A DNA stretch of 64,000 bases from an uncultured Elusimicrobiales bacterium. GTDB taxonomy: Bacteria; Elusimicrobiota; Elusimicrobia; Elusimicrobiales; Elusimicrobiaceae. The translations under genes were made by a program, and so were the position numbers. The stretch lies in NCBI GenBank assembly GCA_944327085.1, contig CALVGG010000001.1, forward strand, positions 310,001 through 374,000, written 5' to 3'. Under the pieces are notes generated by a model. The model did not search any database. It was not told the DNA's origin and was given only the letters and a program-made list of their open reading frames with translations. Positions 33,532-43,057 of this stretch are shown piece after piece. Position 1 is the stretch's first letter; the number at the start of each line of letters is the position of its first letter.

Positions 33532-34890
33532 ATGTTTTATAAAGACAAGTTTGCCCGCGGGCTCATACTGATTACCCTGTTTTTGCGCTTAGGCACTTTG
33601 GGATACGTGCTGTGGTTTAATCCGCTGGGCACCGCACTGTTTACATTCCCGGATTCCCCGCACTACACTTACGCCGCCCAAACGTTACTTGAACAAGGCA
33701 CTTTGTTAGATGCCGGAACCCAGGCCCCGCTTACTTTCCGCACGCCCGGTTACCCGGTGTTTTTGGCGTTTGTTTGGGCTTTATGCGGCCGGCAGGACGC
33801 GGCCGTGGCGTTTTGGCAAATTCTCTTATCCACCGCTTTAATTGCCTTGTGCTATCAGGCGGCACGGACCTTTCTATCCCAAACGGCGGCGCGGGGAGCG
33901 GCCTTGTTATGCGCAGCCAGCACCGTTTATTGGGCATACAGCTTTGCCTATTTGTCTGACATACTGTTTGCGTTTTTTATAACTGCCTATTTACTGTGCG
34001 CACTGTTATACATAAAAGCCCCCAAAAACACGCTTTTACTGGGGGCAAGCGCTTTGCTGGCGGCGGCCGTGTTTGTGCGCCCGGTGGGCTATAATTTATT
34101 TTTTATAAGTATCCTTCTTTTGCTGGTCTTACACTACAAAAGCGGCTGGAAACAAGCTACTGTTAAAATAGCCTGCTTTATACTGCCTTTTTTACTGTTT
34201 ACCGGGGCGTGGCAACTGCGCAACTGGAAGGAAACGGGGTACAAGGGTTTTCACTCCTCGGCCGCGTATAATTTATATTACTGGAATTTGGATAGCGTAG
34301 CCCGCGCGCATAATCTGCCCGCGCAGGAGGGCTCCCGCCTGCTTACGCAGGCTTTACCCAAAGATTTTACATCCTGGCCGCTAAGCCGGCAGGACCAATG
34401 GTTTAAACAGCAGGCCAAACCTATGATTTTAAAATACTGGCCGGAAAAATTATTGCGCGCGCCGTATTGGCTGGCTAAGACTTTGCTGGGCGGGTCTTAC
34501 ACGCATTTATCGCGCGTGTTTTTGGGCAGGCCCCCTTTAACGCAGGAAGAGTTTAACTATCAATTAAACAAAACCGCCCCGTTGCCCGCCAAACACCTAA
34601 AAACCGGGGCGGACTGGGGCCTTTTAGCCCTGTGTTTTGCACAAACCCTGCTTACAGCCGCATTGGCATTGGCCGGGGCTCTTCTCATCTGGCAAAGGAA
34701 AAGCCTGCGCCCTTATTTACTGTTTACAGGGATATATATTTTGTATTTTTGGGGGATATCTTCCACATTCTTTGGTGCGGGCGGGCGTTACCGGGCCCCG
34801 TTTGAAAGCGCCCTATGCATACTGGGCGGGGCCGCACTGGCCGCCGCGTGGAAAGTTATAAAAAAGAAAAGCAAACGCCCCGCGCGTTAA
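33532..34890 (+). CDS. ArnT/PMT-like membrane glycosyltransferase
   Basis: A 452-residue integral membrane protein with about 10-11 hydrophobic helices. The first outer loop has the acidic motif FPDSPHYTYAAQ and then RTPGYPVFLAF, the pattern of GT-C (PMT/ArnT, GT83-like) transferases that use polyprenyl-phosphate sugars. Such enzymes glycosylate lipid A or surface proteins on the outer face of the inner membrane. The C-terminus is basic (KVIKKKSKRPAR). There is no obvious ribosome binding site before ATG 33532. It ends convergently, overlapping the phosphoesterase gene by 4 bp. Confidence 0.75.
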   Translation: MFYKDKFARGLILITLFLRLGTLGYVLWFNPLGTALFTFPDSPHYTYAAQTLLEQGTLLDAGTQAPLTFRTPGYPVFLAFVWALCGRQDAAVAFWQILLSTALIALCYQAARTFLSQTAARGAALLCAASTVYWAYSFAYLSDILFAFFITAYLLCALLYIKAPKNTLLLGASALLAAAVFVRPVGYNLFFISILLLLVLHYKSGWKQATVKIACFILPFLLFTGAWQLRNWKETGYKGFHSSAAYNLYYWNLDSVARAHNLPAQEGSRLLTQALPKDFTSWPLSRQDQWFKQQAKPMILKYWPEKLLRAPYWLAKTLLGGSYTHLSRVFLGRPPLTQEEFNYQLNKTAPLPAKHLKTGADWGLLALCFAQTLLTAALALAGALLIWQRKSLRPYLLFTGIYILYFWGISSTFFGAGGRYRAPFESALCILGGAALAAAWKVIKKKSKRPAR

Positions 34891-35624
34891 ATGCCTAAGG
34901 ACAGGCTGTCCACTAAAAAAGAGGGCAACTTAGCCGCCTGCATTTTGCGCTGGGTGGGGTGATAATCGTACTCTTGACGGATAAAGCGGAAAGTGCCTTT
35001 ATCCGTATCCCAAATACCAAAGGACGCGCGGGGGTTATTGTCGCGCGGTTTGCCCACGGAACCGGGGTTAATGATATAGCGCATATCCTCTTCCAGCTTT
35101 ACCACAAAATCATCACTGCGGTTTAAAAACACGCCGCATTCCTGCTCGTTACCGCGTATATAAAAAGGCAAATGGGTATGACCTACAAAGCAAATTTGGC
35201 CTTTCCATAAATGGTAATTTACTTTAAACTGCATACAGCTGGAAAAATATTCTTTAATAGGGTCCAGCGGGGTACCGTGCACCACGGTAAAATTTTCCCC
35301 CTGAAAAGATTGCGGTAATGTGGACACAAAGCGCACGGTGTCTTCGCTCATTTGGCTGCGGCTGTAATCTAACGAGAGGGACGCCTCCCGATTAAAAAAA
35401 CTTTCCAGCTCCGGCAGCACAAAAACGGCATCGTGATTTCCCATTACGCTAACGGTATTTTTTAAAGCGGCCACGCGCTGCACGCAGGCTTCCGGGTCCG
35501 GCCCGTAGCCGATCAGGTCCCCGCAGAAAATAAAATGCGTTACCTTTTCTTTGCGCAGGCGTTCCAGGCAGGCTTCCAGCGCTTCAAAATTACCGTGTAC
35601 GTCCGAAAATACCCCGTATAACAC
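34887..35624 (-). CDS. Calcineurin-like metallophosphoesterase
   Basis: A 245-residue phosphoesterase with all metal motifs: FSDVHGNFEAL (DxH), GDLIGYG (GDx2G), MGNHD (GNHD), VVHGTP and GHTHLPF (GHTH). The family hydrolyses phosphodiesters or nucleotides; the substrate is unknown. It starts at GTG 35624 immediately after the smc stop codon (TAAGTG), so it is translated from the smc mRNA. The last four bases overlap the convergent GT gene. Confidence 0.85.
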   Translation of the reverse strand: MLYGVFSDVHGNFEALEACLERLRKEKVTHFIFCGDLIGYGPDPEACVQRVAALKNTVSVMGNHDAVFVLPELESFFNREASLSLDYSRSQMSEDTVRFVSTLPQSFQGENFTVVHGTPLDPIKEYFSSCMQFKVNYHLWKGQICFVGHTHLPFYIRGNEQECGVFLNRSDDFVVKLEEDMRYIINPGSVGKPRDNNPRASFGIWDTDKGTFRFIRQEYDYHPTQRKMQAAKLPSFLVDSLSLGI

Positions 35625-38600
35625 TTATGCCTCCGCCAAAGATTCAATTTCTTCTTTCTTTTGCATACCGGCTACGGAGCGGTCCTCCAAATTGACGGAC
35701 ATCACCTTAGATACACCGCTTTCTTCCATGGTAATCCCATACAGCATACGGGCCGATTCCATGGTGCGTTTATTGTGCGTGACCACAATAAACTGGGTGG
35801 TTTTGGAGAACTCTTTAATCAAGTTTACGTAACGCTCCACGTTGGCTTCGTCCAGGGCGGCGTCGGCCTCGTCCATAATACAGAACGGGGAAGGGTTATG
35901 CGTAAAGAACGCAAACAGCAAAGACAGCGCCGTAAGGGTCTTTTCCCCCCCGGACATAGAAGAAATATTTAACAGTTTTTTACCCGGCGGCTGGGCATAA
36001 ATTTCTATGCCCGTTTCCAGCAGGTTTTCCGGCTGGGTGAGTACCAAATCGCACTCCCCGCCGCGAAACAGCGTTTGATAAATATTCTTAAAGTGCATGC
36101 GCACCTGTTCAAACGTGTATTTGAAATTTTCCCGCGTGGTTTGGTTGATTTTGTTGATGGCGGATTTCAAATCTTTCTTGGCGCCGTCCAAATCCCCAAT
36201 TTGGGTTTTTAAGAAGGTGTGGCGTTCGGTCAGCGCGTCGTACTCTTCGGGCGCGGTCATGTTTACGGCGCCCATATTTTCAATGCGCTTTCTCATCATT
36301 TTTACGCGGTCATAATCCACCGGTTTATCGCCAAAGTTCATGGCGGCCTCTTCGGGCGTGATGTTCCAGCTTTCAAACAAATTGTTCACCACCGTGGTGC
36401 GCTGGCGGCGTGCGTTGGAAAGGGCGTTTTCCAAATCGTTCTTTTTAATTTGCAGTTCAGACACCTGCTTTTTGCTGGCGTTTAAAGCCACGGTTTTTTC
36501 GTCAAATTCTTTCTTTAAAGCTTCCACTTCGCCGCGCAGTTTGTGTTCGTCCAGCTCCAGGCGGGCCAGGTTGTCCCGCTCGGCCGACAGCTTGGCCTGC
36601 GTGGCCAGCTTTTCATCCGCCAGGCTTTTTAAACGCGCGTTGGAAGAGGCAATCTGCTCGTTGCGTTTGCCTTCGTTATCCAAAAGCGAGCGGTATTCAA
36701 AATCGGTAGATTTCAAATCCAGTTCCACATTGTTCTTCTTTATTTTAATTTCATATAAAGAAGTGCTTAAAGCGTTAATTTGCGCTTTTAAGGCTTCGCT
36801 TTCTTTTTGCAGTTCTTCCTTGCGCTGGGTGGCTTGCTGCACCTGGGCGGCTTGGTCCTGCTGTTGTTTTTTAAGCTCTTCTAAATTTTGTTTTAATGTT
36901 TGGGCGGCCTGGCGGCGGCTTTCCAAACGAAGCGTAATTTCCTGCTTGCGCGCGGCGGAACGGGCCAGCTGGTCCTGCACGCGGCGCAGTTCGCCCTCTT
37001 TGTTAGACAGCTCGTTGCGTACGGAGTTTTGCGCAATGGCCGCCTCCTGATATTTTACACGCTGGGCGCGCAGGGCTTCCTCGGCCTTGGAAAGCGCGTC
37101 ATAATTAGAAATAATTTCTTTGGAAACCGCGTCCTCTTCCTGTGCGCGGGCGGCTTCTTCCCGCTTTACGGCTTCTTCCTCGCCCCAGTAAGCTTCGGGC
37201 GCTTTTACGCCGCTGGCGCCGCCCGCCAAGAAGAACGTGCCTTGCACCTCTCCCTCAGCCGGGCAATTATAACCGCCAATAATGTAGTTAATCAGGTTTT
37301 CCAGCTCAGGCGCGTAAGAAATTTGTTTTTTCAGTTCCCCGTCCTGCGCCTGGGCCGCAGGCACGGCGGAAAGCACAATAAACTTGGCGCGGGCTTTGCC
37401 GTGTTCTTTTAATTTGTCCATTGCGCGGCGCGCGGAGGGCAAGTCCTCACACAATACGGCGTCTAAATATTTTCCAAAGGCGTCTTCCACCGCTACGCTT
37501 AAAGTGTCCGGGTATTTAAGCGCTTTTCTTAACGTGCCTTTAATACCGGCCAAGCCGCTTTGCGTAACCAGTTTTACACCCACCCAGTACGGGTCGTTCT
37601 TACCTTGAGTTTGGATCATTTCCAACTTGGCAGACAACGCCGCACGGGCCGATTTAACGGAAGAGAGTTTTTCGTTTAAGGCAGAGCGGGTGGACTGAAG
37701 CTCTTTTACTTTGGCTTCGTCCGCGGTGATGGCCGCTTTGGCCGCTTCGGCCGCGCGCCGGGCGTCTTCCAGGCGGGTGTTTACTTCTTTTACGGCCTGT
37801 TCCAGTTTGGTTACGCTTTCCTGTGCGCCCTGGCTGTTTTTTTCTAAGGTAATTAAATCTTCGTTTTCGCGCTGGGCGGAGGATTCCTCCAACGAGATTT
37901 TATTGGAAACTTCCATCTGCTTTTGCACCAGGCGCATTTGTTCGTTGGCGGCGCGTTGGGCGTCCGCATCGGTTTGGCGCAGGCGCTGTTCCAACTGTTG
38001 GGAAGCGGATACCTGCTCGTTATATTTTGTTTGCAGCGGGTCCAGCTCTTTGGTTACTTGTTCCAGCTGTTCTTTTAAGCGGGCCAGGGCGGGGGTCAGC
38101 TCCGCCAAACGGCTTTGCCCGCGCTGAGCTTCCACACCGGAGGCCGCCAGCTGGTTGGAAAGTTCCGCCGTTAAATTGTCACAATTTTTTATGGCGCCTT
38201 CCAGCAAGCCCACCTGATATTTACTGGCGGAAATTTTTTCGTTAAATTCGGCCGCCTCTTTTTGTTTGTGGGTTAAATTTAAATCCAACGCGGCGGTTTG
38301 CCCTTCCTGGGCGGAAATGCGGTTGTCCAAATCGGCCAGTTGGCGGACAACGGGTTCCAAATCGGCCGAGAGCTGCGCAATGGTTTTGTCGGATTCTTTA
38401 ATAGAGCAGACGGAAATGGCAATTTCGCTTTCTTTCAATTCTTCGCGGTAGCGTTGATACAGGCGGGCTTTTTTGGCTTCGCTGTCCAGCTTTTTAATTT
38501 GCTCTTCAATCAGGGCCACCGTATCGGCCAGGCGGGCCAAGTCCAAATCCACGCGTTCCAAACGCTTGATGCATTCTTCCCGCTTTACTTTGTATTTGGA

Positions 38601-39101
38601 TACGCCGGCTACTTCTTCAAACATTTCGCGGCGCTGTTCGGCCGAGGCGGAAAGCACGCTTTCCACGCCGCCCTGGTCAATAATGGCGTAACCTTCCCCG
38701 CCAATGCCGGTATCCAAAAACAAATCGCGTATATCGCGCAGGCGGCATTGCACTTTATTTAAATAGTATTCACTTTCGCCGGAGCGGAAAATTTTACGCG
38801 TAACGGTAATTTCATCAAAATCCAGCGGAAGCTGGCGGCTGGCATTATCAAACACCATGCTTACCTGGGCCATATTTAAAGGGGCGCGTTTGGCCGTACC
38901 GTTAAAAATAATATCTACCATGGAAGCGGAGCGGAGGGACTTCCAGCTCATTTCCCCGATGGCCCAGCGCACGGAATCAATCACGTTGGATTTACCGCAC
39001 CCGTTTGGCCCCACCACGCAGGTAATGCCGGGCTCAAAATCCAGGCGGGATTTGTCGGCAAATGATTTAAAACCGATAATTTCTATTGCTTTTAAATACA
39101 T
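35625..39101 (-). CDS. smc: Chromosome partition protein SMC
   Basis: A 1158-residue SMC ATPase of normal length. N-terminal Walker A GPNGCGKSN (about 32-40), long coiled coil, a hinge around residues 500-620 (YWVGVKLVTQSGLAGIKGTL and later Gly-rich turns), a second coiled coil, and the C-terminal head with signature SMSGGEKTLTALSLLFAF and Walker B FCIMDEADAALDEAN. It compacts and segregates the chromosome with ScpA/ScpB, loading near parS. Start at ATG 39101 behind AAAGGGGACGTGT. It heads a two-gene unit with the phosphoesterase. Confidence 0.97.
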   Translation of the reverse strand: MYLKAIEIIGFKSFADKSRLDFEPGITCVVGPNGCGKSNVIDSVRWAIGEMSWKSLRSASMVDIIFNGTAKRAPLNMAQVSMVFDNASRQLPLDFDEITVTRKIFRSGESEYYLNKVQCRLRDIRDLFLDTGIGGEGYAIIDQGGVESVLSASAEQRREMFEEVAGVSKYKVKREECIKRLERVDLDLARLADTVALIEEQIKKLDSEAKKARLYQRYREELKESEIAISVCSIKESDKTIAQLSADLEPVVRQLADLDNRISAQEGQTAALDLNLTHKQKEAAEFNEKISASKYQVGLLEGAIKNCDNLTAELSNQLAASGVEAQRGQSRLAELTPALARLKEQLEQVTKELDPLQTKYNEQVSASQQLEQRLRQTDADAQRAANEQMRLVQKQMEVSNKISLEESSAQRENEDLITLEKNSQGAQESVTKLEQAVKEVNTRLEDARRAAEAAKAAITADEAKVKELQSTRSALNEKLSSVKSARAALSAKLEMIQTQGKNDPYWVGVKLVTQSGLAGIKGTLRKALKYPDTLSVAVEDAFGKYLDAVLCEDLPSARRAMDKLKEHGKARAKFIVLSAVPAAQAQDGELKKQISYAPELENLINYIIGGYNCPAEGEVQGTFFLAGGASGVKAPEAYWGEEEAVKREEAARAQEEDAVSKEIISNYDALSKAEEALRAQRVKYQEAAIAQNSVRNELSNKEGELRRVQDQLARSAARKQEITLRLESRRQAAQTLKQNLEELKKQQQDQAAQVQQATQRKEELQKESEALKAQINALSTSLYEIKIKKNNVELDLKSTDFEYRSLLDNEGKRNEQIASSNARLKSLADEKLATQAKLSAERDNLARLELDEHKLRGEVEALKKEFDEKTVALNASKKQVSELQIKKNDLENALSNARRQRTTVVNNLFESWNITPEEAAMNFGDKPVDYDRVKMMRKRIENMGAVNMTAPEEYDALTERHTFLKTQIGDLDGAKKDLKSAINKINQTTRENFKYTFEQVRMHFKNIYQTLFRGGECDLVLTQPENLLETGIEIYAQPPGKKLLNISSMSGGEKTLTALSLLFAFFTHNPSPFCIMDEADAALDEANVERYVNLIKEFSKTTQFIVVTHNKRTMESARMLYGITMEESGVSKVMSVNLEDRSVAGMQKKEEIESLAEA

Positions 39102-39234
39102 ACACGTCCCCTTTAGGCAGATATAAACTCATTATACCATTTCCCCCTTATTTATAGGCCACTGCCTGCGCTGATACGCGTACTGAACGCGCCCCACGGG
39201 GAGCCCCCGCCGAGCCTTAGACGGAAAAAATTCC

Positions 39235-39263
39235 TTGCAAAGTATTGATTTTTTTATTAGACT
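39235..39263 (+). promoter_or_regulatory. Probable promoter of the small basic repeat protein
   Basis: TTGCAA (39235-39240), 17-bp spacer, TAGACT (39258-39263), about 45 bp upstream of the ATG at 39308. Confidence 0.45.
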
Positions 39264-39307
39264 TTTTTCGTAAGACTGTTTTTCCTTAAAAAAGGAGGAT
39301 ATCTCAA

Positions 39308-39532
39308 ATGGCAGAAAAAGTATTGAAAGTTGGAATGGAACGCGAAGACGGCTTCCTTTATTACATTGACAAAGACGGCGACATCGCCCGCGTACAAATG
39401 GCCCGCGGCGGCAAAAAAGGCGGCAAGCCGAAGAAAGTTGAAAAATGCGGCATCAAAAAAGAAAAAGGATATCTGTATTTCTTGGATAAGAAAGGCGATA
39501 TTTCCAGAGCTAAAATGGTGAACGCCAAATAA
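39308..39532 (+). CDS. Small basic protein with a duplicated motif
   Basis: A 74-residue lysine-rich protein built from two copies of one unit: VGMEREDGFLYYIDKDGDIARVQM and, after a Gly/Lys linker (RGGKKGGKPKK), CGIKKEKGYLYFLDKKGDISRAKM. Each unit looks like a short beta-hairpin. The gene has a strong ribosome binding site (AAGGAGGATAT), a promoter and a strong terminator of its own, suggesting high expression. Nucleic-acid or ribosome binding is plausible from the charge, but no function can be assigned. Confidence 0.75.
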   Translation: MAEKVLKVGMEREDGFLYYIDKDGDIARVQMARGGKKGGKPKKVEKCGIKKEKGYLYFLDKKGDISRAKMVNAK

Positions 39533-39536
39533 ATTT

Positions 39537-39562
39537 AAAACCCCGCTTAGGCGGGGTTTTTT
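39537..39562 (+). terminator. Terminator of the small basic protein gene
   Basis: AAAACCCCGC-TTAG-GCGGGGTTTT with further T's. Confidence 0.9.
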
Positions 39563-39584
39563 ACGGTCTTTGCCTCCGCAAAAC

Positions 39585-39612
39585 TTGATTTTTGCCTTCT
39601 GCGGCCTATAAT
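39585..39612 (+). promoter_or_regulatory. Distal promoter of the hpf-PTS operon
   Basis: TTGATT (39585-39590), 16-bp spacer, TATAAT (39607-39612). It would give a leader of about 190 nt that includes a C-rich hairpin (CCAGCCGC/GCGGTTGG, about 39686-39706). Confidence 0.5.
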
Positions 39613-39732
39613 ACCAATATGGCAAGATAAGCAGTACGGAGGCGCATCAAATAATCCTTAAATTCTTCCACCCGGTTGTACCCCCAGCCGCACCCCGCGG
39701 TTGGCACCCCGCCGCAGCAACGCCCGTACGCG

Positions 39733-39762
39733 TTGACACTTCCTTCTTATTAATGGTTTAAT
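39733..39762 (+). promoter_or_regulatory. Proximal promoter of the hpf-PTS operon
   Basis: A consensus TTGACA (39733-39738), 18-bp spacer and TTTAAT (39757-39762), about 45 bp before the hpf ATG. Confidence 0.55.
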
Positions 39763-39805
39763 TACAGTACGGGGATAACTCGTAACAGACATACGGAGGC
39801 ATTTT

Positions 39806-40360
39806 ATGGATATTAAAATTACCGCTAAAAATATCAAACTGACGCCCGCTATTAAAGAATTTATCAACGCCCGCGTTGGCAAGATTGAAAACTTTTTTGA
39901 CAACATTGTTTCCGCCCAGGTTTTGATTTCCGTTGAAAAGAAAATCAACCAACGCGCGGAAATTATCGTACACACCGGTGCCAAAACCACTTTAACCGCC
40001 AGCGCCGTGGAAAGCAACCTGTACAAAGCCATTGACGCAGCCGCCATTAAGGTGGAAGGCCAAGCCAAAAAAGTAAAAAGCAAAGCCAAAGCCCGCAAAA
40101 TTACCAAAAAATCCGTAAAAGAAGTGGCGGAAATTAACCCGTTTGCGGAACATATGATGATTTCCCAGAACGATGTAAAATTCTCCGTAATTAAACAGGT
40201 GGAAGTTTCCCCCATGAACCCGGAAGACGCCGCCTATGAAATGGAACGGCTGGGGTATTCCTTCTGGATGTTCTTGGACGAAGACTCCAAACAAATCAAC
40301 CTGATTTTTAAACGGTTGGACGGCACCTACGGCTTAATTAAACCCATTAAAAAGAAATAA
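39806..40360 (+). CDS. hpf: Ribosome hibernation promoting factor, long form
   Basis: A 184-residue long-type HPF. The N-terminal domain (1-95) has the beta-alpha fold that fills the decoding centre (MDIKITAKNIKLTPAIKEFI, VEKKINQRAEIIVHTGAKT). A basic linker (KKVKSKAKARKITKK) leads to the C-terminal dimerisation domain (about 125-184, SPMNPEDAAYEMERLGYSFWMFLD). The long form alone makes 100S ribosome dimers in stationary phase. ACGGAGGCATTTT precedes the ATG. It heads the operon with hprK, rapZ and the PTS genes, echoing the rpoN-hpf-ptsN-rapZ-npr cluster of proteobacteria, and links ribosome storage with carbon status. Confidence 0.93.
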   Translation: MDIKITAKNIKLTPAIKEFINARVGKIENFFDNIVSAQVLISVEKKINQRAEIIVHTGAKTTLTASAVESNLYKAIDAAAIKVEGQAKKVKSKAKARKITKKSVKEVAEINPFAEHMMISQNDVKFSVIKQVEVSPMNPEDAAYEMERLGYSFWMFLDEDSKQINLIFKRLDGTYGLIKPIKKK

Positions 40361-40382
40361 ACGGGTTTAGGAAGGTAGTGTT

Positions 40383-41339
40383 ATAGCGGAATTTACCAAG
40401 TCGGTTACCGTATCAGAACTGCTCCAGGTTAAACGCCTTAACCTGGAGCTGGTCTGCGGGAAAAGATACATCCACCGGGAAATCACGCACGCGCGTGTGA
40501 ACCGCCCGGGGCTGGCTTTGTGCGGGCATTTGGATAATTTCCGCCCCAACTCTGTGCAGGTTTTCGGCCGCGGGGAACAAGCCTACTGCCTGCGGGAAAA
40601 CAAAACCAAACTAAGAAACAACATCACCAAAATGCTAAGCGAAGGCAATGTGCCCTGCGTGATTATGGCGGCCGATTTGGACCCGCTGCCCGCAGTAAAA
40701 AAAGCCTGCTTAAGCGCGGATGTACCGCTGTTAAAAACCTCTATGGATTCTTCGGCATTTATGTCGGAGTTTTCTTTATTTTTGGATGAAAAGCTCTCCC
40801 CCGTTACCCATATACACGGGGTATTGGTGGGGGTAAGCGGCATTGGCGTGTTAATACGCGGCGGGGCAGGCATTGGCAAGAGCGAATGCGCCCTAGAGCT
40901 GATTAAACGCGGGCACATTCTGGTGGCGGACGATGTGGTGGAAGTACAGGCGCGCTGGGGGCGTTTTTTGGTAGGGTCCTGCCCGGCTATGCTTAAACAT
41001 TATATGGAAGTGCGCGGCCTGGGCATTATAGATGTGGAACTTTTGTTTGGGGTAGGCTCTACATTGGATGAAATGAATATAGAGCTGGAAGTAGTGCTCA
41101 CCCCGCCGCAAAAAAACGGGTTGGACCGTTTAGGCGTGGAACAAAACACCACCAATATTTTAGGGGTAGACGTACCGTCCATGACGCTGCCGGTAACCCC
41201 GGGGCGCAACCTGGCAGTACTGATAGAAGTGGCCGCTTTAAACCAGCGGTTAAAATCACAGGGGATATTCTCGGCCAAAGAATTTAGCCAAAAAATCTTG
41301 GACCGTATGAAAAAATCGGCACGCGCACATGACAAATAA
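40383..41339 (+). CDS. hprK: HPr kinase/phosphorylase, apparently starting at AUA
   Basis: A 318-residue HprK/P by my start. Walker A is [18 protein letters not shown], then [23 protein letters not shown] is the family signature. The enzyme phosphorylates and dephosphorylates Ser46 of HPr for carbon catabolite control. No ATG, GTG or TTG is in frame between the upstream TAG (40368) and GTG 40497. Starting at that GTG would remove the conserved N-terminal segment [17 protein letters not shown], which is open in frame and family-like. AGGAAGG (40369-40375) lies 7 nt before ATA 40383, which I take as the start. A sequencing error is the alternative. It overlaps rapZ by 11 bp. Confidence 0.9.
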   Translation: MAEFTKSVTVSELLQVKRLNLELVCGKRYIHREITHARVNRPGLALCGHLDNFRPNSVQVFGRGEQAYCLRENKTKLRNNITKMLSEGNVPCVIMAADLDPLPAVKKACLSADVPLLKTSMDSSAFMSEFSLFLDEKLSPVTHIHGVLVGVSGIGVLIRGGAGIGKSECALELIKRGHILVADDVVEVQARWGRFLVGSCPAMLKHYMEVRGLGIIDVELLFGVGSTLDEMNIELEVVLTPPQKNGLDRLGVEQNTTNILGVDVPSMTLPVTPGRNLAVLIEVAALNQRLKSQGIFSAKEFSQKILDRMKKSARAHDK

Positions 41340-42183
41340 ACGTAAACTTTTTATTATTACCGGTATGAGCGGGGCGGGCAAATCCCAGGCGTTAAAAATC
41401 TTTGGGGATTTTGGCTTTTATTGCGTAGACAACCTGCCTTTGGCTTTGTTTAAAGATTTTATTAAATACGTACTGGGGCGGGAAGACCTGCAGCACATCG
41501 CCCTGGGTATAGACATACGCGAGGGCGAAAGCCTTAAAGACATGCCCAAAATGCTGCAAGCCCTGGGGCGGAACGATTTTGCCACCAAAGTAATTTTTTT
41601 AGATGCGGGAGATGAATGTTTAATACGCCGTTTTTCGGAAACGAAACACAAGCACCCCATTCACAAAAAACTGGCGGCGGCCATTGCGCATGAACGCAAT
41701 ATTTTATCCCCTATCCAGGTGCTGGCCGATAAAGTGATAGATACGTCCGACCTGAAACTGGGGGAATTAAAAGAGAAACTTTCCGCTTTGCTGGAATCCA
41801 AGCGGGAAGGCGATATGCAAATTTCCGTAGTGTCTTTTGGGTTTAAACACGGCATTTTAAAAGACAGCGACATTGTAATGGACGTACGTTTTTTGCCAAA
41901 CCCGTATTACGTGCCGGAACTGAAAGAAAAAACCGGGCTGGATAAACCCGTTCAAGATTACATCATGTCTTTTAAAGAAACCCAGGAGTTTGCGGAAAAA
42001 TTTGCGGACCTTATCAAATATTTGATACCAAAATATATAAAGGAAGGCAAAAGCTACCTGACCATAGCCATGGGCTGCACCGGCGGCAAACACCGCAGCG
42101 TTTTTATGGCGCATGAACTGGCAGAACGGCTGCGCAAGGCAGGGCTGACTGCTTCCGAATTTCACAGGGATATAGGACTTTAA
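41329..42183 (+). CDS. rapZ: RapZ-type RNase adapter / nucleotide-binding protein
   Basis: A 284-residue protein with Walker [10 protein letters not shown] near the N-terminus, then [11 protein letters not shown], and a C-terminal domain with [22 protein letters not shown] and [21 protein letters not shown], all hallmarks of RapZ (YvcJ). In E. coli RapZ delivers the GlmZ small RNA to RNase E and senses glucosamine-6-phosphate; in Bacillus YvcJ affects competence. The gene lies between hprK and the PTS genes, with an 11-bp overlap upstream and 2 bp before EIIA, so it is translated as part of the operon. Confidence 0.95.
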   Translation: MTNKRKLFIITGMSGAGKSQALKIFGDFGFYCVDNLPLALFKDFIKYVLGREDLQHIALGIDIREGESLKDMPKMLQALGRNDFATKVIFLDAGDECLIRRFSETKHKHPIHKKLAAAIAHERNILSPIQVLADKVIDTSDLKLGELKEKLSALLESKREGDMQISVVSFGFKHGILKDSDIVMDVRFLPNPYYVPELKEKTGLDKPVQDYIMSFKETQEFAEKFADLIKYLIPKYIKEGKSYLTIAMGCTGGKHRSVFMAHELAERLRKAGLTASEFHRDIGL

Positions 42184-42185
42184 TT

Positions 42186-42590
42186 ATGGTAAAAATTATT
42201 TTAGTTACACACGGCAATTTAGCGCAGGAAATGCTAAACACCACGGCGCAAATCATCGGCAAAATGCCCGAAGATTTTGAAACCCTGGCCATCACGGCGG
42301 CAGCCTCGGTGGAAAAAGAGGCGGTCAAACTGCAGGCCATGCTGAAAGACTGCCCGGACGGAGCCGTTATTTTAACCGATATTTTTGGCGGCAGCGCCAC
42401 CAATGTATCCCTTACCGCCAGTAAAGATAACCCCAAATGCAACGTGATTACGGGGCTTAATTTAAGCATGTTGTTAACGGCGGTAAACAACCGCAAGAAA
42501 CTTTCCGCCAAAGAACTGGCCGAAAAAATAGAGGCCGACGGAAAACGCGCAGTGATTAACGCAACGGAATTGTTGATTAAAGGATTATAA
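42186..42590 (+). CDS. PTS mannose-family EIIA component
   Basis: A 134-residue mannose/fructose-type IIA domain. VTHGNLAQEM places the phosphorylated His at residue 9; ILTDIFGGSATN is the conserved Asp-containing loop near the active site. It takes phosphate from HPr and passes it to IIB. It is a free-standing protein here, unlike E. coli ManX, which fuses IIA and IIB. It overlaps the IIB start by one base. Confidence 0.93.
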   Translation: MVKIILVTHGNLAQEMLNTTAQIIGKMPEDFETLAITAAASVEKEAVKLQAMLKDCPDGAVILTDIFGGSATNVSLTASKDNPKCNVITGLNLSMLLTAVNNRKKLSAKELAEKIEADGKRAVINATELLIKGL

Positions 42591-43057
42591 TGCCTATTGT
42601 GTTTGCGCGCGTGGACGACCGGCTTATCCACGGGCAAATTGTACAAGCTTGGCTGCCGGAACTGAATGTGGACGAGATTTTAATCCCTTGTGCAAGCAAG
42701 GGCAAAGCGCTCGTCAACAAGGGGCTTCTGCGCCTTTGCCTGCCGTATGAATATGAACTAACCGTGCTGGAAAGCAACCGCTGCAAACAATATATAGAAC
42801 ATTCCAACAAAAATATTTTTCTATTGGCCGCCTCCCTGCAGGATTTAATGCCCCTGCTGGAAGACGGCCTTAAAGTTAAATCTTTAAACATTGGCGGCAT
42901 GCATTTTAAACAGGGCGCCCAAAAACTGGACGACAATGTATTTTTGGACGAGCAGGACAAACGCCTGCTCTCTATTTTTAAAACCTTGGGTCTAAATATA
43001 GAAACCCGCGCCGTGCCGAACGCCAAATCTATTTCTTTGGAAGGGGTGATTCCATGA
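42590..43057 (+). CDS. PTS mannose-family EIIB component
   Basis: A 155-residue IIB with the active-site motif RVDDRLIHGQI (His14). The rest follows the family (LPELNVDEILIPC, then LNIGGMHF near residue 100). It accepts phosphate from IIA-His9 and gives it to the incoming sugar at the IIC/IID channel. It overlaps the IIC gene by 4 bp (ATGA). Confidence 0.93.
   Translation: MPIVFARVDDRLIHGQIVQAWLPELNVDEILIPCASKGKALVNKGLLRLCLPYEYELTVLESNRCKQYIEHSNKNIFLLAASLQDLMPLLEDGLKVKSLNIGGMHFKQGAQKLDDNVFLDEQDKRLLSIFKTLGLNIETRAVPNAKSISLEGVIP

Noticed and set aside
36097-38762. Several plus-strand ORFs opposite smc
   Set aside because: They are mirror frames of a long coiled-coil gene, without ribosome binding sites or domains.
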